From JAOUFP01 sp947085825 (lineage in GTDB: Bacteria; Nitrospirota; Thermodesulfovibrionia; Thermodesulfovibrionales; UBA6898), in the NCBI GenBank assembly GCA_947085825.1, contig CAMTXX010000053.1, forward strand, positions 1-25,497: a stretch of DNA of 25,497 nucleotides. The letters are read 5' to 3'. Under the pieces are notes generated by a model. That model was not told the origin of the DNA. It ran no database searches and saw only the letters and a list, made by a program, of their open reading frames with translations. Below are positions 16,238-23,139 of this stretch, piece by piece (within the stretch, counting starts at the first letter, position 1; each line of letters begins with the position of its first letter). The translations under genes were made by a program, and so were the position numbers.

Positions 16238-16540
16238 ATGTTCAAAAAACTTATTTCAGCAGCAATGGCAGTATGTTTGATGTTAGCCGTTTCTTTGGTT
16301 TTTGCACAGGACAGCGGCAAGGCAAAAGGAATGTCAAAAGGCAGTGAGAGGGGCATCATTATCATCAATGGGAAGGTTACAGGAGTGAAAGGCAATACAA
16401 TCACAGTAAAAGACGATGCAGGCAGAGAGAGAACATTAAATGTAAAGGATGCAGGCGGTATTAAGGCAGTGGATACGGTAAATGTGAAAGACGGCATGGT
16501 TGAAAAGGCGCTGGAAGGGGACGTATGGGGACACAAATAA
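16238..16540 (+). CDS. Small periplasmic beta-strand protein (DUF5666-like)
   Basis: The 100-residue product has a signal peptide (1-23, ..SLVFAQ) and a short domain GIIIINGKVTGVKGNTITVKDDAGRERTLNVKD, the strand-turn-strand pattern of small OB-like / DUF5666-type proteins. GGGAGG lies before ATG. The 3' end is unusual: directly after TAA (16538-16540) the same frame resumes with a near copy of codons 79-90, then reaches TAG at 16595-16597. The annotated C-terminus (..EGDVWGHK) may therefore result from a 69-nt duplication (see the repeat entry). Confidence 0.7.
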   Translation: MFKKLISAAMAVCLMLAVSLVFAQDSGKAKGMSKGSERGIIIINGKVTGVKGNTITVKDDAGRERTLNVKDAGGIKAVDTVNVKDGMVEKALEGDVWGHK

Positions 16541-16597
16541 GATACGGTCAATGTGAAAGACGGCGTGATTGAAAAGAGCAGTAAAAGACTGTTTTAG
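16472..16597 (+). repeat. In-frame direct repeat at 69-nt offset across a stop codon
   Basis: 16472-16507 (GATACGGTAAATGTGAAAGA...) recurs at 16541-16576 with three or four differences. The offset is 69 nt, a multiple of three, and the second copy starts immediately after the TAA of the small periplasmic gene in the same frame. It then continues SSKRLF and stops at TAG 16595-16597. The second tail is probably the ancestral C-terminus, or a readthrough extension. Confidence 0.75.
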
Positions 16598-16618
16598 ATG
16601 ACAAAGGGAGGAATGAAA

Positions 16619-17077
16619 ATGGCGAGAAAGATTTTTGCAGGCTTTATGTTTGTTTTGTTTTTGGCAGGGATTGCATCAGCACAGGAGCATTTCGGCATTA
16701 AGGTATATCCGGGCGCAAAGACAGACAAGTCAACGGAATCGTTATGCAAGGAGTTTAAAAGAGGGACAGAGCAAATAATGAAGACAACACTGAAAAACGT
16801 TATTAAAACGCCTCTCAAAACAGAAGCGTTTTGCTATCGCACGGGCGATGATTATAAAAAGGTGGTAGAGTTCTTCAAGACGCAAAAGGCGGTAGAAGCC
16901 CTTCAAGTTGATGAAAATCCAAAATTTTCCACTGCCATGTTCTGCGCGCCCGGCATGAAATGCGCCAATGTCGGCGAGGGGCTGTTCGTCAACATTTACA
17001 CCCCGTGGTATCCTGACAATACCGGCAAGGCGCTGATGAAGGATGTGGTAATTATCATAATGCAAACGAAGGGATAG
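16619..17077 (+). CDS. Periplasmic protein of unknown function
   Basis: From ATG 16619 the product has 153 residues with a signal peptide (ARKIFAGFMFVLFLAGIASAQ). GGGAGG at 16606-16611 is 7 nt before this ATG; the in-frame ATGs at 16598 and 16613 are badly placed. The mature part has the pattern IKVYPGAKTD ... FCYRTGDDYKKVVEFFKTQ ... DVVIIIMQTK. This recalls small exported proteins in which a 'YPGA' strand is followed by a 'CYRT..DDYKKVVEFY' helix. There are four to five cysteines. No catalytic motif is seen. It is the last small gene before the HEXXH protein and probably in the same operon. Confidence 0.75.
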   Translation: MARKIFAGFMFVLFLAGIASAQEHFGIKVYPGAKTDKSTESLCKEFKRGTEQIMKTTLKNVIKTPLKTEAFCYRTGDDYKKVVEFFKTQKAVEALQVDENPKFSTAMFCAPGMKCANVGEGLFVNIYTPWYPDNTGKALMKDVVIIIMQTKG

Positions 17078-17099
17078 GGAAGTAGAGGAGGCAACGGCA

Positions 17100-19166
17100 G
17101 TGAGAAAAGTTCTTTTGGCGGTGGTTACGGCGGCATGTCTTTTCTTCCCCTGCGAAGGGTTTTGCAAAGACAATCCCAAGGGGAAAGGCGATCATTCGGA
17201 TTATTCTAAGATTCAGGAATGGAATGCCACATTTACTATTGACTACAACTTCGTTTACAACAATGACGTAACCCATAAAGATGGGGGTGCGAGCATCAAT
17301 GTTGTAGATCGTAGAAATGCCAAGGGGGTTGTGTCTTTAAAAAAGGCTAAAGGCTACAAGAAAAAATTGCGATGGACAAGCAGGGATGAGGAGTGCAAAA
17401 TTACCGGAGAAGTCTACGCACATAGCCAACAAGAAGACAAAATGGGCAGCGGCGGAACACTGAGCCAAATTGAAACTTTGAGAAGCATTGGGAATGAGGT
17501 CTCAAACTGTGTTGTCTCACTGAAAATTGACCCTGTTGAGGGCATATATGTTTTTGAAACGCTGTCATTTAGGTTTAAAAATACCGAAAAGATTACGATT
17601 GGAAAGTATCATATTCCAGGGGGCGCGAGCGATACCAATGAAAAAAAAGGCGCTGGTCTTGCAGAGATCAGAGTTCGTTGGCCTGAGAAAAATCCTCTCG
17701 GCGGAGGGCTTTCCATTTCAGGCAGCCATCAAGCTGAGAATTCCAATTTCAACAGTTATACGAAGGCAATGGGTTTTGCAGCAGCTGCCAAGCTCCCTAT
17801 TCCCCAGGATTCGCCTCTTAATCTAACATGGAATCTGTCCCCAGCAGGAATGGAAGATGTTGTTGTAGAAGTAAAGAGCCGCAATATAGGCAACCCTCAT
17901 TGCAGTTGCAAGAACTTCGCGCCTCTTGAATTTACGGCTGCTGCAAGCAAGAAAGGCGGCAAGTTCCAGAAATTCATTGTTGAAAGCTCTGGCACAAAGC
18001 CGGAGATAGTGAAGAACGAAGGGGGCGACCGTCCGTTGCTTATCATCAAGGGAGCGGGGAGGAAGACAGGAAAGACTTTCATAAAGGCGGTATATGAGAC
18101 TGTAAATAAGACCGGCAAAGACATATACTTGAGCAAGCCGTATGAAATGAATTTCTGCGACGATATAGAAAAGCCGAGATTCAAAGATGGGCCATACACG
18201 ATAAGAGACGACCCCAAGAAGGAAAGTTTCATTTTTGACGACGGAATTCCCGGCGCCCTTGAAATGATTGCTTTTACAAATAATATATGGGTGAATGGAA
18301 AAGAGGTAAAGGAAAAGCTTAAATGGGACATTTCGCCTAATGAAGGTATGTTTGATGTAGAAGTAAAGCAGCCTACCGAGCACGGCGGACATACAGCGGA
18401 ATTCAGAGCAGATAAAATGCCTGATACGAATGATAAGTTTGGCAAAAAGATAGTACGGGCTGAATTTAAGAATGAAAAGTGTGACTGCGAAAGCGAAGAA
18501 GCAGAGGCAAAAATATTCTTCTGGAGAGACGCCTATAACAATCCTAATCCTTACGACAAAATGCCTAACTGGGCATATTATTGGTCTCAGACAAAAGCCG
18601 GCGTGCGGGGAGTGCCATTTAAGGTGGTCAAGACAATGCCGCCACTAAAAAAGATGTTTAATCTCTGTATTGGGGCATATGTAGTTGAAGGCGATCCTAA
18701 CGTGCCGGCTCAATACGCTTATTTTGATGATATCATATATCTTACTGAGAGGGTTGCTAAGTTATATTCGCCGTTATATACGCCGGCTTGTATGAACAGG
18801 CCTCGCCGTATTAATCCGAAAGAGAAAGGGGATATTGAAGACAGGGGAATAGATTGCTTTGCAGTTTTGTTAAGACATGAAAACCAGCACAGAATAGAGC
18901 TTAGTTTATGGTGGGGGCCAAAGATGTCAAACTATAGCTGTGTGGAAGACCCTGACGGTGATTTGGTTCCAACCGATGTGGAGGTCAATACACCGGGCTG
19001 CAATTTCTTTTTACCAAAATCATGTGCCAGCGTCCCGGCATTTCTTCAAGATGTGGTAAGTGATGTGGAGTTAAACGCATACAATGTCGGATGGCAATGG
19101 GTGCCGGGCACTGCCGACAAAGAGGACTGGGCGTGTCCCGGCAAACAGTGTCCGATGGAGGAGTGA
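17100..19166 (+). CDS. Large exported protein with HEXXH (putative zinc metallopeptidase) motif
   Basis: The 688-residue product starts at GTG 17100 behind GAGGAGG. It has a signal peptide (RKVLLAVVTAACLFFPCEGFCK). Residues about 25-500 look like several beta-rich, Ig-like modules with paired cysteines (CSC at about 264, CDC at about 461). The C-terminal 190 residues contain CFAVLLRHENQHRIELSLWWGP, in which H593-E594-x-x-H597 fits the zinc-metallopeptidase motif. A glutamate in DVELNAYNVGW (E657) could be the third ligand, and DPDGDLVPTDVEV resembles a calcium-type loop. I do not recognise the family. Peptidase activity is inferred from the motif only. Confidence 0.75.
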   Translation: MRKVLLAVVTAACLFFPCEGFCKDNPKGKGDHSDYSKIQEWNATFTIDYNFVYNNDVTHKDGGASINVVDRRNAKGVVSLKKAKGYKKKLRWTSRDEECKITGEVYAHSQQEDKMGSGGTLSQIETLRSIGNEVSNCVVSLKIDPVEGIYVFETLSFRFKNTEKITIGKYHIPGGASDTNEKKGAGLAEIRVRWPEKNPLGGGLSISGSHQAENSNFNSYTKAMGFAAAAKLPIPQDSPLNLTWNLSPAGMEDVVVEVKSRNIGNPHCSCKNFAPLEFTAAASKKGGKFQKFIVESSGTKPEIVKNEGGDRPLLIIKGAGRKTGKTFIKAVYETVNKTGKDIYLSKPYEMNFCDDIEKPRFKDGPYTIRDDPKKESFIFDDGIPGALEMIAFTNNIWVNGKEVKEKLKWDISPNEGMFDVEVKQPTEHGGHTAEFRADKMPDTNDKFGKKIVRAEFKNEKCDCESEEAEAKIFFWRDAYNNPNPYDKMPNWAYYWSQTKAGVRGVPFKVVKTMPPLKKMFNLCIGAYVVEGDPNVPAQYAYFDDIIYLTERVAKLYSPLYTPACMNRPRRINPKEKGDIEDRGIDCFAVLLRHENQHRIELSLWWGPKMSNYSCVEDPDGDLVPTDVEVNTPGCNFFLPKSCASVPAFLQDVVSDVELNAYNVGWQWVPGTADKEDWACPGKQCPMEE

Positions 19167-19177
19167 CGGGCAGACAG

Positions 19178-19273
19178 ATGAAAGGAATGACGGAGGCCCC
19201 GAAGGAAGGGGTGGCAAAGGACTCATGGAATACATGGGTTAAATGCCTGAAGGAGCTTGAAGCTGCGGGATGA
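19178..19273 (+). CDS. Possible 31-residue peptide
   Basis: A short ORF MKGMTEAPKEG ... NTWVKCLKELEAAG follows the HEXXH gene after 11 nt. It has sensible amphipathic composition but a poorly placed Shine-Dalgarno (GGAGGAG about 14 nt upstream) and no recognisable family. It could equally be the extinct 3' tail of a neighbouring frame. Weak support only. Confidence 0.2.
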   Translation: MKGMTEAPKEGVAKDSWNTWVKCLKELEAAG

Positions 19274-19334
19274 GGACTAAGAAACTATCGTGATTTGAGA
19301 TAAAAACAATAAAATACATTAGGAGGACAAAAAT

Positions 19335-20645
19335 ATGAAAATTAGTTTGTTTGCAGTGTTCAGCCTGGTAATTATTTTGTTTGCTGCCCCTTTATACGCT
19401 GTTGACATGCAGGAGGGCGAATGGGAAACAATTACTGAAATGGTAATGGAAGGAATGCCTTTTTCAATGCCGCCGACAAAGATGCGTCAATGCATCACCA
19501 AAAAAGACCTTGTCCCAAAAGGTGAAGAAGACAAAAACTGCGTATTCAAAGAGCAGAAGGCAACAGGCAATACTGTCCGGTGGACTGTTGTCTGCAAAGA
19601 TAAAGATTCAACCAGCGAGGGCAAAGGTGAGATTATTTATTCGGGCAGGAATTACCGCGGCAGCATCCAGATGACGGTTACTGAAAAAGGCAGCGCACCT
19701 GACCGCATAACAATGAAAATATCAGGCAAATACCTTGGTCCATGCACCAAGGAAACCATAGCGGCGGAAAAGGAAATGAAAAAGCAGATAAGCGAAGCGG
19801 AAGCGGGCGCTAAAAAGGGTATGAAAGAGGGAGAAGCAATGATGAAAGAGGCAGAAGCAAGAATGGCGCAGAATAAAAAAGATGAAGAAGCAAGAATTGC
19901 GCAGATGAAAAAAGATGAAGAAGAAAATCGCCGCAGGGCTGAGACAATCATTGCAAAGGTGCGTGTGCCGGATGAAAGCGCTGACGCCTGTATTTTTTAC
20001 GAAGATTACCCTGAAAGGAACAAAAAATGTGATAGTAAAATGGGAGAACTAAATCTGAAGGCAGGAAAATGGGAGACTTTCTCGGAGAAGGCGGCAAGAC
20101 GTCACACTCAATCAAAAGATCACAATGTGCAAGAATTCTCCACTGTCAAAGCAACCTCTGGGATAGTTTGTTTGACACGGGAATGGCCGCTTTACGGCGT
20201 AGGAAGCGAAGATAAGAGGGAACCTGCCTTGTGCGGCGGTGGGCGGCAAATCGCAATAAAGCGGAGCGGAAATAAACTTACATGGAAATATCAGTGTAGC
20301 GGAGCCGTCACTGATGGATCCGCCATAACAGAAGGAAAAGGCGGGGTCACATTCAGCGGGGATAGTTACGAGGGCGGCATTATCGTTAAAACGTCCACCA
20401 AAGCTGATTGGGACTCAAGCACGAAGACGGAATATACATATACAAGCCTCTCCGGACGCCTTATTGATGGACGCCTTATTGATGGACGCTTTAGTGATGA
20501 ACGCTTTAGTGATGATGCTGGCGGCAGATGTGCAGGACGGGCTTTTACCACTACTGTGGAAAGGAGTCGCACTTCAGGGAAAGAGACTGAGAAAGACGCG
20601 GCTGAGAACCCTGTAAAATCCATAAAAAAACTGTTTGGGTGGTAA
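19335..20645 (+). CDS. Exported protein with two DUF3617-like domains joined by a coiled coil
   Basis: The 436-residue product has a signal peptide (..FAAPLYAV) and AGGAGG before ATG. Residues about 25-140 match the DUF3617 pattern: MQEGEWETITEM ... RQCITKKDL ... NCVFKEQKATGNTVRWTVVCKD ... GKGEIIYSGRNYRGSIQM ... ISGKYLGPC. Residues about 145-210 are a Lys/Glu coiled coil with an internal repeat (KKDEEARIAQM). Residues about 235-400 repeat the domain in diverged form (LKAGKWETFSEK ... IVCLTREW ... GNKLTWKYQCSG ... GKGGVTFSGDSYEGGI ... GGRCAGRAF). A 15-nt tandem repeat has expanded just before the last strand of domain 2. DUF3617 proteins are periplasmic with no known function. Confidence 0.82.
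   Translation: MKISLFAVFSLVIILFAAPLYAVDMQEGEWETITEMVMEGMPFSMPPTKMRQCITKKDLVPKGEEDKNCVFKEQKATGNTVRWTVVCKDKDSTSEGKGEIIYSGRNYRGSIQMTVTEKGSAPDRITMKISGKYLGPCTKETIAAEKEMKKQISEAEAGAKKGMKEGEAMMKEAEARMAQNKKDEEARIAQMKKDEEENRRRAETIIAKVRVPDESADACIFYEDYPERNKKCDSKMGELNLKAGKWETFSEKAARRHTQSKDHNVQEFSTVKATSGIVCLTREWPLYGVGSEDKREPALCGGGRQIAIKRSGNKLTWKYQCSGAVTDGSAITEGKGGVTFSGDSYEGGIIVKTSTKADWDSSTKTEYTYTSLSGRLIDGRLIDGRFSDERFSDDAGGRCAGRAFTTTVERSRTSGKETEKDAAENPVKSIKKLFGW
20454..20513 (+). repeat. Four tandem 15-nt units inside the DUF3617-like gene
   Basis: GGACGCCTTATTGAT occurs at 20454 and again at 20469, followed by GGACGCTTTAGTGAT (20484) and GAACGCTTTAGTGAT (20499). Each unit adds five residues (GRLID, GRLID, GRFSD, ERFSD). 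Because the unit is a multiple of three, copy-number change would alter protein length without shifting the frame. Confidence 0.9.
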
Positions 20646-20654
20646 AGGCATTAC

Positions 20655-21491
20655 ATGACGGCAGTCGGACTCAGGCAATATTTTATAAACATCTATGCCG
20701 TGATTCTGACTGCCGTTTTTGCAATGGCTGCTCATGCAGTCACCGACCCTTTCCCTGATGCTGCAAGGTCTTATGCCTTATATGTAAACGGGCAACTGCT
20801 TTGGGCGCATAAGCCCGAACTAACTGTGCCGCCGGCAAGCCTTACAAAGATAATGACTGCGATTATCGCGCTGGAGCGAACATCTTTAAACGACATTGTT
20901 ACCGTAAGTAAAATAGCAGCAAAAGAAACAGGAACAAAGATCAATTTGAAGGCCGGGGAGAGATATTATGTCATTGACCTTCTGGCGGCATCGTTAATCC
21001 ATTCGGCTAACGATGCCTGCCGCGCGCTTGCAGAGCATGTCAGCGGCAATGAAGTGCGTTTCGTAAGGCTTATGAACAAACGCGCCCGCGATCTGGGCAT
21101 GAAAAACACGCGGTTCAGCAACGCCTGCGGTCATGACAATAAAAATCAATACTCAACAGCAGATGACATGGCAAGGCTTGCCTTCTTTGCCTTTAAAAAC
21201 GAGACCTTTACAAAGATGGTGAGTCTTGCGGCCGGAACGATAAGCACAGCAGATGAACAGCAGACATTTCATCTTGAAAATACCAATGCGCTCATAGGCC
21301 GTTATTCCGGAGCAATCGGCGTTAAGACAGGGTTTACAGCACAGGCAGGCAAATGCCTTATTGCCCTTGCGGAGCGAAACGGAATAAGAGTGATGCTTGT
21401 TCTTCTAAACGCTCCTGACAGGTGGTGGAAGGCAGTGGAGATGCTTGACCTCGCCTTCCTTACCGCCGAATATAACAATGCAAAGCAATGA
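20655..21491 (+). CDS. D-alanyl-D-alanine carboxypeptidase, S11 family
   Basis: The 278-residue product has the three penicillin-binding active-site motifs in order and spacing of the PBP5/DacA family: S62xxK (SLTK), S117xN (SAN) and K224TG (KTGFT). The N-terminus (residues 8-28) is hydrophobic and may be a signal peptide. It trims the terminal D-Ala from peptidoglycan stem peptides in the periplasm. The PBP5 C-terminal beta domain and membrane-anchor helix are absent (278 vs about 400 residues), so the enzyme is probably soluble or held by an uncleaved N-terminal helix. The stop overlaps the next start (ATGA). Confidence 0.92.
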   Translation: MTAVGLRQYFINIYAVILTAVFAMAAHAVTDPFPDAARSYALYVNGQLLWAHKPELTVPPASLTKIMTAIIALERTSLNDIVTVSKIAAKETGTKINLKAGERYYVIDLLAASLIHSANDACRALAEHVSGNEVRFVRLMNKRARDLGMKNTRFSNACGHDNKNQYSTADDMARLAFFAFKNETFTKMVSLAAGTISTADEQQTFHLENTNALIGRYSGAIGVKTGFTAQAGKCLIALAERNGIRVMLVLLNAPDRWWKAVEMLDLAFLTAEYNNAKQ

Positions 21492-22879
21492 CAGGACAGA
21501 GCCATATTCTATTTTTGACAGTTTCTGTGCTTGCAGTATATGCCAATTCTTTCTGGGGCGTTTTCCAGTTTGATGACTACAATGTAATCGTTTACAACAA
21601 AACAGTTCATTCCTTGCAGGCATGGCTTGCGGACCTGCCGCATGGCATACGGCCGCTGCTGAAACTCAGCTATATGCTCAACTGGACTTCAGGAGCAGGT
21701 TTATTCGGATTTCACCTCGTCAATATCTCCATACATACGGCAAATGTCATAATGTTTTACTTCCTATTTTTGAGGATTACTGCTGCGGTTATGAGAGGAG
21801 AAGACAGACAATTGCACATGGCGGCATTTATAGCCTCGCTCTTTTTTGCCATTCATCCTGTTCATACTGAAGCGGTAACATATATCAGCGGTCGTTCTGC
21901 TTCATTAATGGCAATGTTCTATCTTGCATCGATTCTTACTTATCTGAAGGGCGTTGGGTATGTAAGTAAAAGCGGCAGGATTTTGCTGCTTTATATTTAT
22001 TCCCCGCTGCTCTTTATCTTGGCAGTTCTCACGAAAGAAACTGCCGTAACCCTGCCGTTTGCCCTTCTGCTCATCGACAGGATGCGGCAAAATGAAAAAA
22101 CTCTGTTCTCTGCTGTGAAAAAGCAGGCAGTTCACTGGCTGCTTCTCATCTGTTTGCTGTTTGCCCTCATAGCTCATCCTAATCACGGAAGGCTGCTTGA
22201 ATTCAGCTTTGATATCAGGAGCATGACAGATAATGTCCTGACACAAATACACGGTATCTCATATCTGTTATCCCGTATTTTCATGCCGCATCGCCTGAAC
22301 ATAGATCCCGGCCTGCCGGTCGTTACATCATGGACGCCACTGCTGGCTGCGGAGGCTGCTCTGCTTTCATGTCTCCTGCTGGTCGGCATTCTAAGCTTTA
22401 AGAGAAGGCAGTGGCTTGGTTTTGGCATCGCCTGGTTTTTTATTCATCTGATACCGACGAATTCTATCGTTCCCCGCCTTGATGTGGCGAATGAGCGGCA
22501 ATTGTACCTTGCTGCGCCGGGGCTGTACCTCTCCCTTGCATACGGGGGAAAGAGGCTTCTTGCTCTGCTACAGCGGAAGAGCCGCGTATATTTAAAAGTG
22601 GCGACGGCGGTAGTTACAATCTCAAGTATTGCTCTTGGGTCCCTCACCATTGCCCGCAACCATGTTTACCGGAATGAAATTGCGATGTGGGAAGACACAA
22701 AAGAAAAATCCCCCTTCAACGCTCGCGTGCACAACAATCTCGGATATGCCTATTTTCTTGCGGGAAGGCTAATAGACGCTGAAGCGTCATATATTGCGGC
22801 GCTACGATTGAAACCTGATTATACGCTTGCCCGCAACAATCTTGTACATATTAAGGGGAAAATGGATTATAGTAAGTAA
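21488..22879 (+). CDS. Multi-spanning GT-C-type glycosyltransferase-like protein with C-terminal TPR (TMTC-like)
   Basis: The 463-residue product has an N-terminal membrane helix, then SFWGVFQFDDYNVIVYN with the acidic DD pair in the first periplasmic loop, typical of GT-C glycosyltransferases using lipid-linked sugars. FFAIHPVHTEAVTYISGRSASLMAMFYLASI is characteristic of the TMTC/DUF1736-type family. About nine hydrophobic segments follow. The last 45 residues are one TPR (ARVHNNLGYAYFLAGRLIDAEASYIAALRLKPD). It probably transfers a sugar to an exported protein or envelope polymer; donor and acceptor are unknown. The ATGA overlap with the D,D-carboxypeptidase gene suggests joint translation. 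Confidence 0.8.
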   Translation: MTGQSHILFLTVSVLAVYANSFWGVFQFDDYNVIVYNKTVHSLQAWLADLPHGIRPLLKLSYMLNWTSGAGLFGFHLVNISIHTANVIMFYFLFLRITAAVMRGEDRQLHMAAFIASLFFAIHPVHTEAVTYISGRSASLMAMFYLASILTYLKGVGYVSKSGRILLLYIYSPLLFILAVLTKETAVTLPFALLLIDRMRQNEKTLFSAVKKQAVHWLLLICLLFALIAHPNHGRLLEFSFDIRSMTDNVLTQIHGISYLLSRIFMPHRLNIDPGLPVVTSWTPLLAAEAALLSCLLLVGILSFKRRQWLGFGIAWFFIHLIPTNSIVPRLDVANERQLYLAAPGLYLSLAYGGKRLLALLQRKSRVYLKVATAVVTISSIALGSLTIARNHVYRNEIAMWEDTKEKSPFNARVHNNLGYAYFLAGRLIDAEASYIAALRLKPDYTLARNNLVHIKGKMDYSK

Positions 22880-22910
22880 CGCCGATGTTGATATAAAAGG
22901 ATAAGGCGGT

Positions 22911-22979
22911 GCACGTCTAATGCTGCAAGGGATGGAGAGCCGGAAGGCGGGAATTAAAGGGGACGTCTAATATTGCAAA
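22911..22979 (+). repeat. Two 19-nt imperfect direct repeats at the right end of the accessory segment
   Basis: GCACGTCTAATGCTGCAAG (22911-22929) and GGACGTCTAATATTGCAAA (22961-22979) match at 15 of 19 positions, 50 nt apart, between the last accessory gene and the alaS remnant. The AAAGGGGACGTCTAAT context resembles sequences at the ends of small mobile or REP-type elements, but I cannot name one. The rest of 22880-22990 holds no ORF I trust. Confidence 0.5.
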
Positions 22980-22990
22980 ACCTTAAATGA

Positions 22991-23062
22991 CGGAGCACAA
23001 AAGAGATCAATAAGCTGGACAAAGCAATCAATTCATTATACGATATAGTCAAACAACAGTAG
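22991..23062 (+). pseudogene. 3'-terminal remnant of a second alaS
   Basis: Reading CGG at 22991 to TAG at 23062 gives RSTKEINKLDKAINSLYDIVKQQ. The end of AlaS at 9288-9370 reads GTKEINKLDKALEAVYDMVKKAKKETK. In DNA, 31 nt starting GCACAAAAGAGATCAATAA match with only two differences. The rest is diverged and the remnant ends five codons earlier, so it is not a recent exact copy but the tail of a related alaS allele. No start or upstream alaS sequence is present, so it cannot encode a synthetase. Confidence 0.85.
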
Positions 23063-23108
23063 ACAGTGTCTATGATTAGTGTCAGTCAAGAAATATACTG
23101 ACACTGTC
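23062..23108. promoter_or_regulatory. Inverted repeats able to form two mutually exclusive hairpins
   Basis: GACAGTGTC (23062-23070) pairs perfectly with GACACTGTC (23100-23108). AGTGTCAGT (23078-23086) pairs perfectly with ACTGACACT (23097-23105). The two stems compete for the same right arm. Further CACTG copies follow to 23124. No T-run follows, so a simple intrinsic terminator is unlikely. An operator, an attenuator or an old alaS terminator are all possible. Confidence 0.45.
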
Positions 23109-23139
23109 ACTGAACACTGCCACTAAAAAAGGAGGAGTT

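Noticed and set aside
15844..16551. Long minus-strand ORF (235 aa)
   Set aside because: It lies antisense to the Yip1-like and small periplasmic genes, which have signal/membrane segments and good ribosome sites; its Ser/Phe/His-rich, low-complexity product is a mirror of coiled-coil codons.
17823..18445. Two overlapping minus-strand ORFs opposite the HEXXH gene
   Set aside because: They overlap each other in different frames and the plus-strand gene has a signal peptide, a strong ribosome site and the HEXXH motif.
19091..19273. 60-residue ORF overlapping the end of the HEXXH gene
   Set aside because: Its first half is an out-of-frame shadow of that gene; only the part after 19178 lies outside, listed with low confidence.
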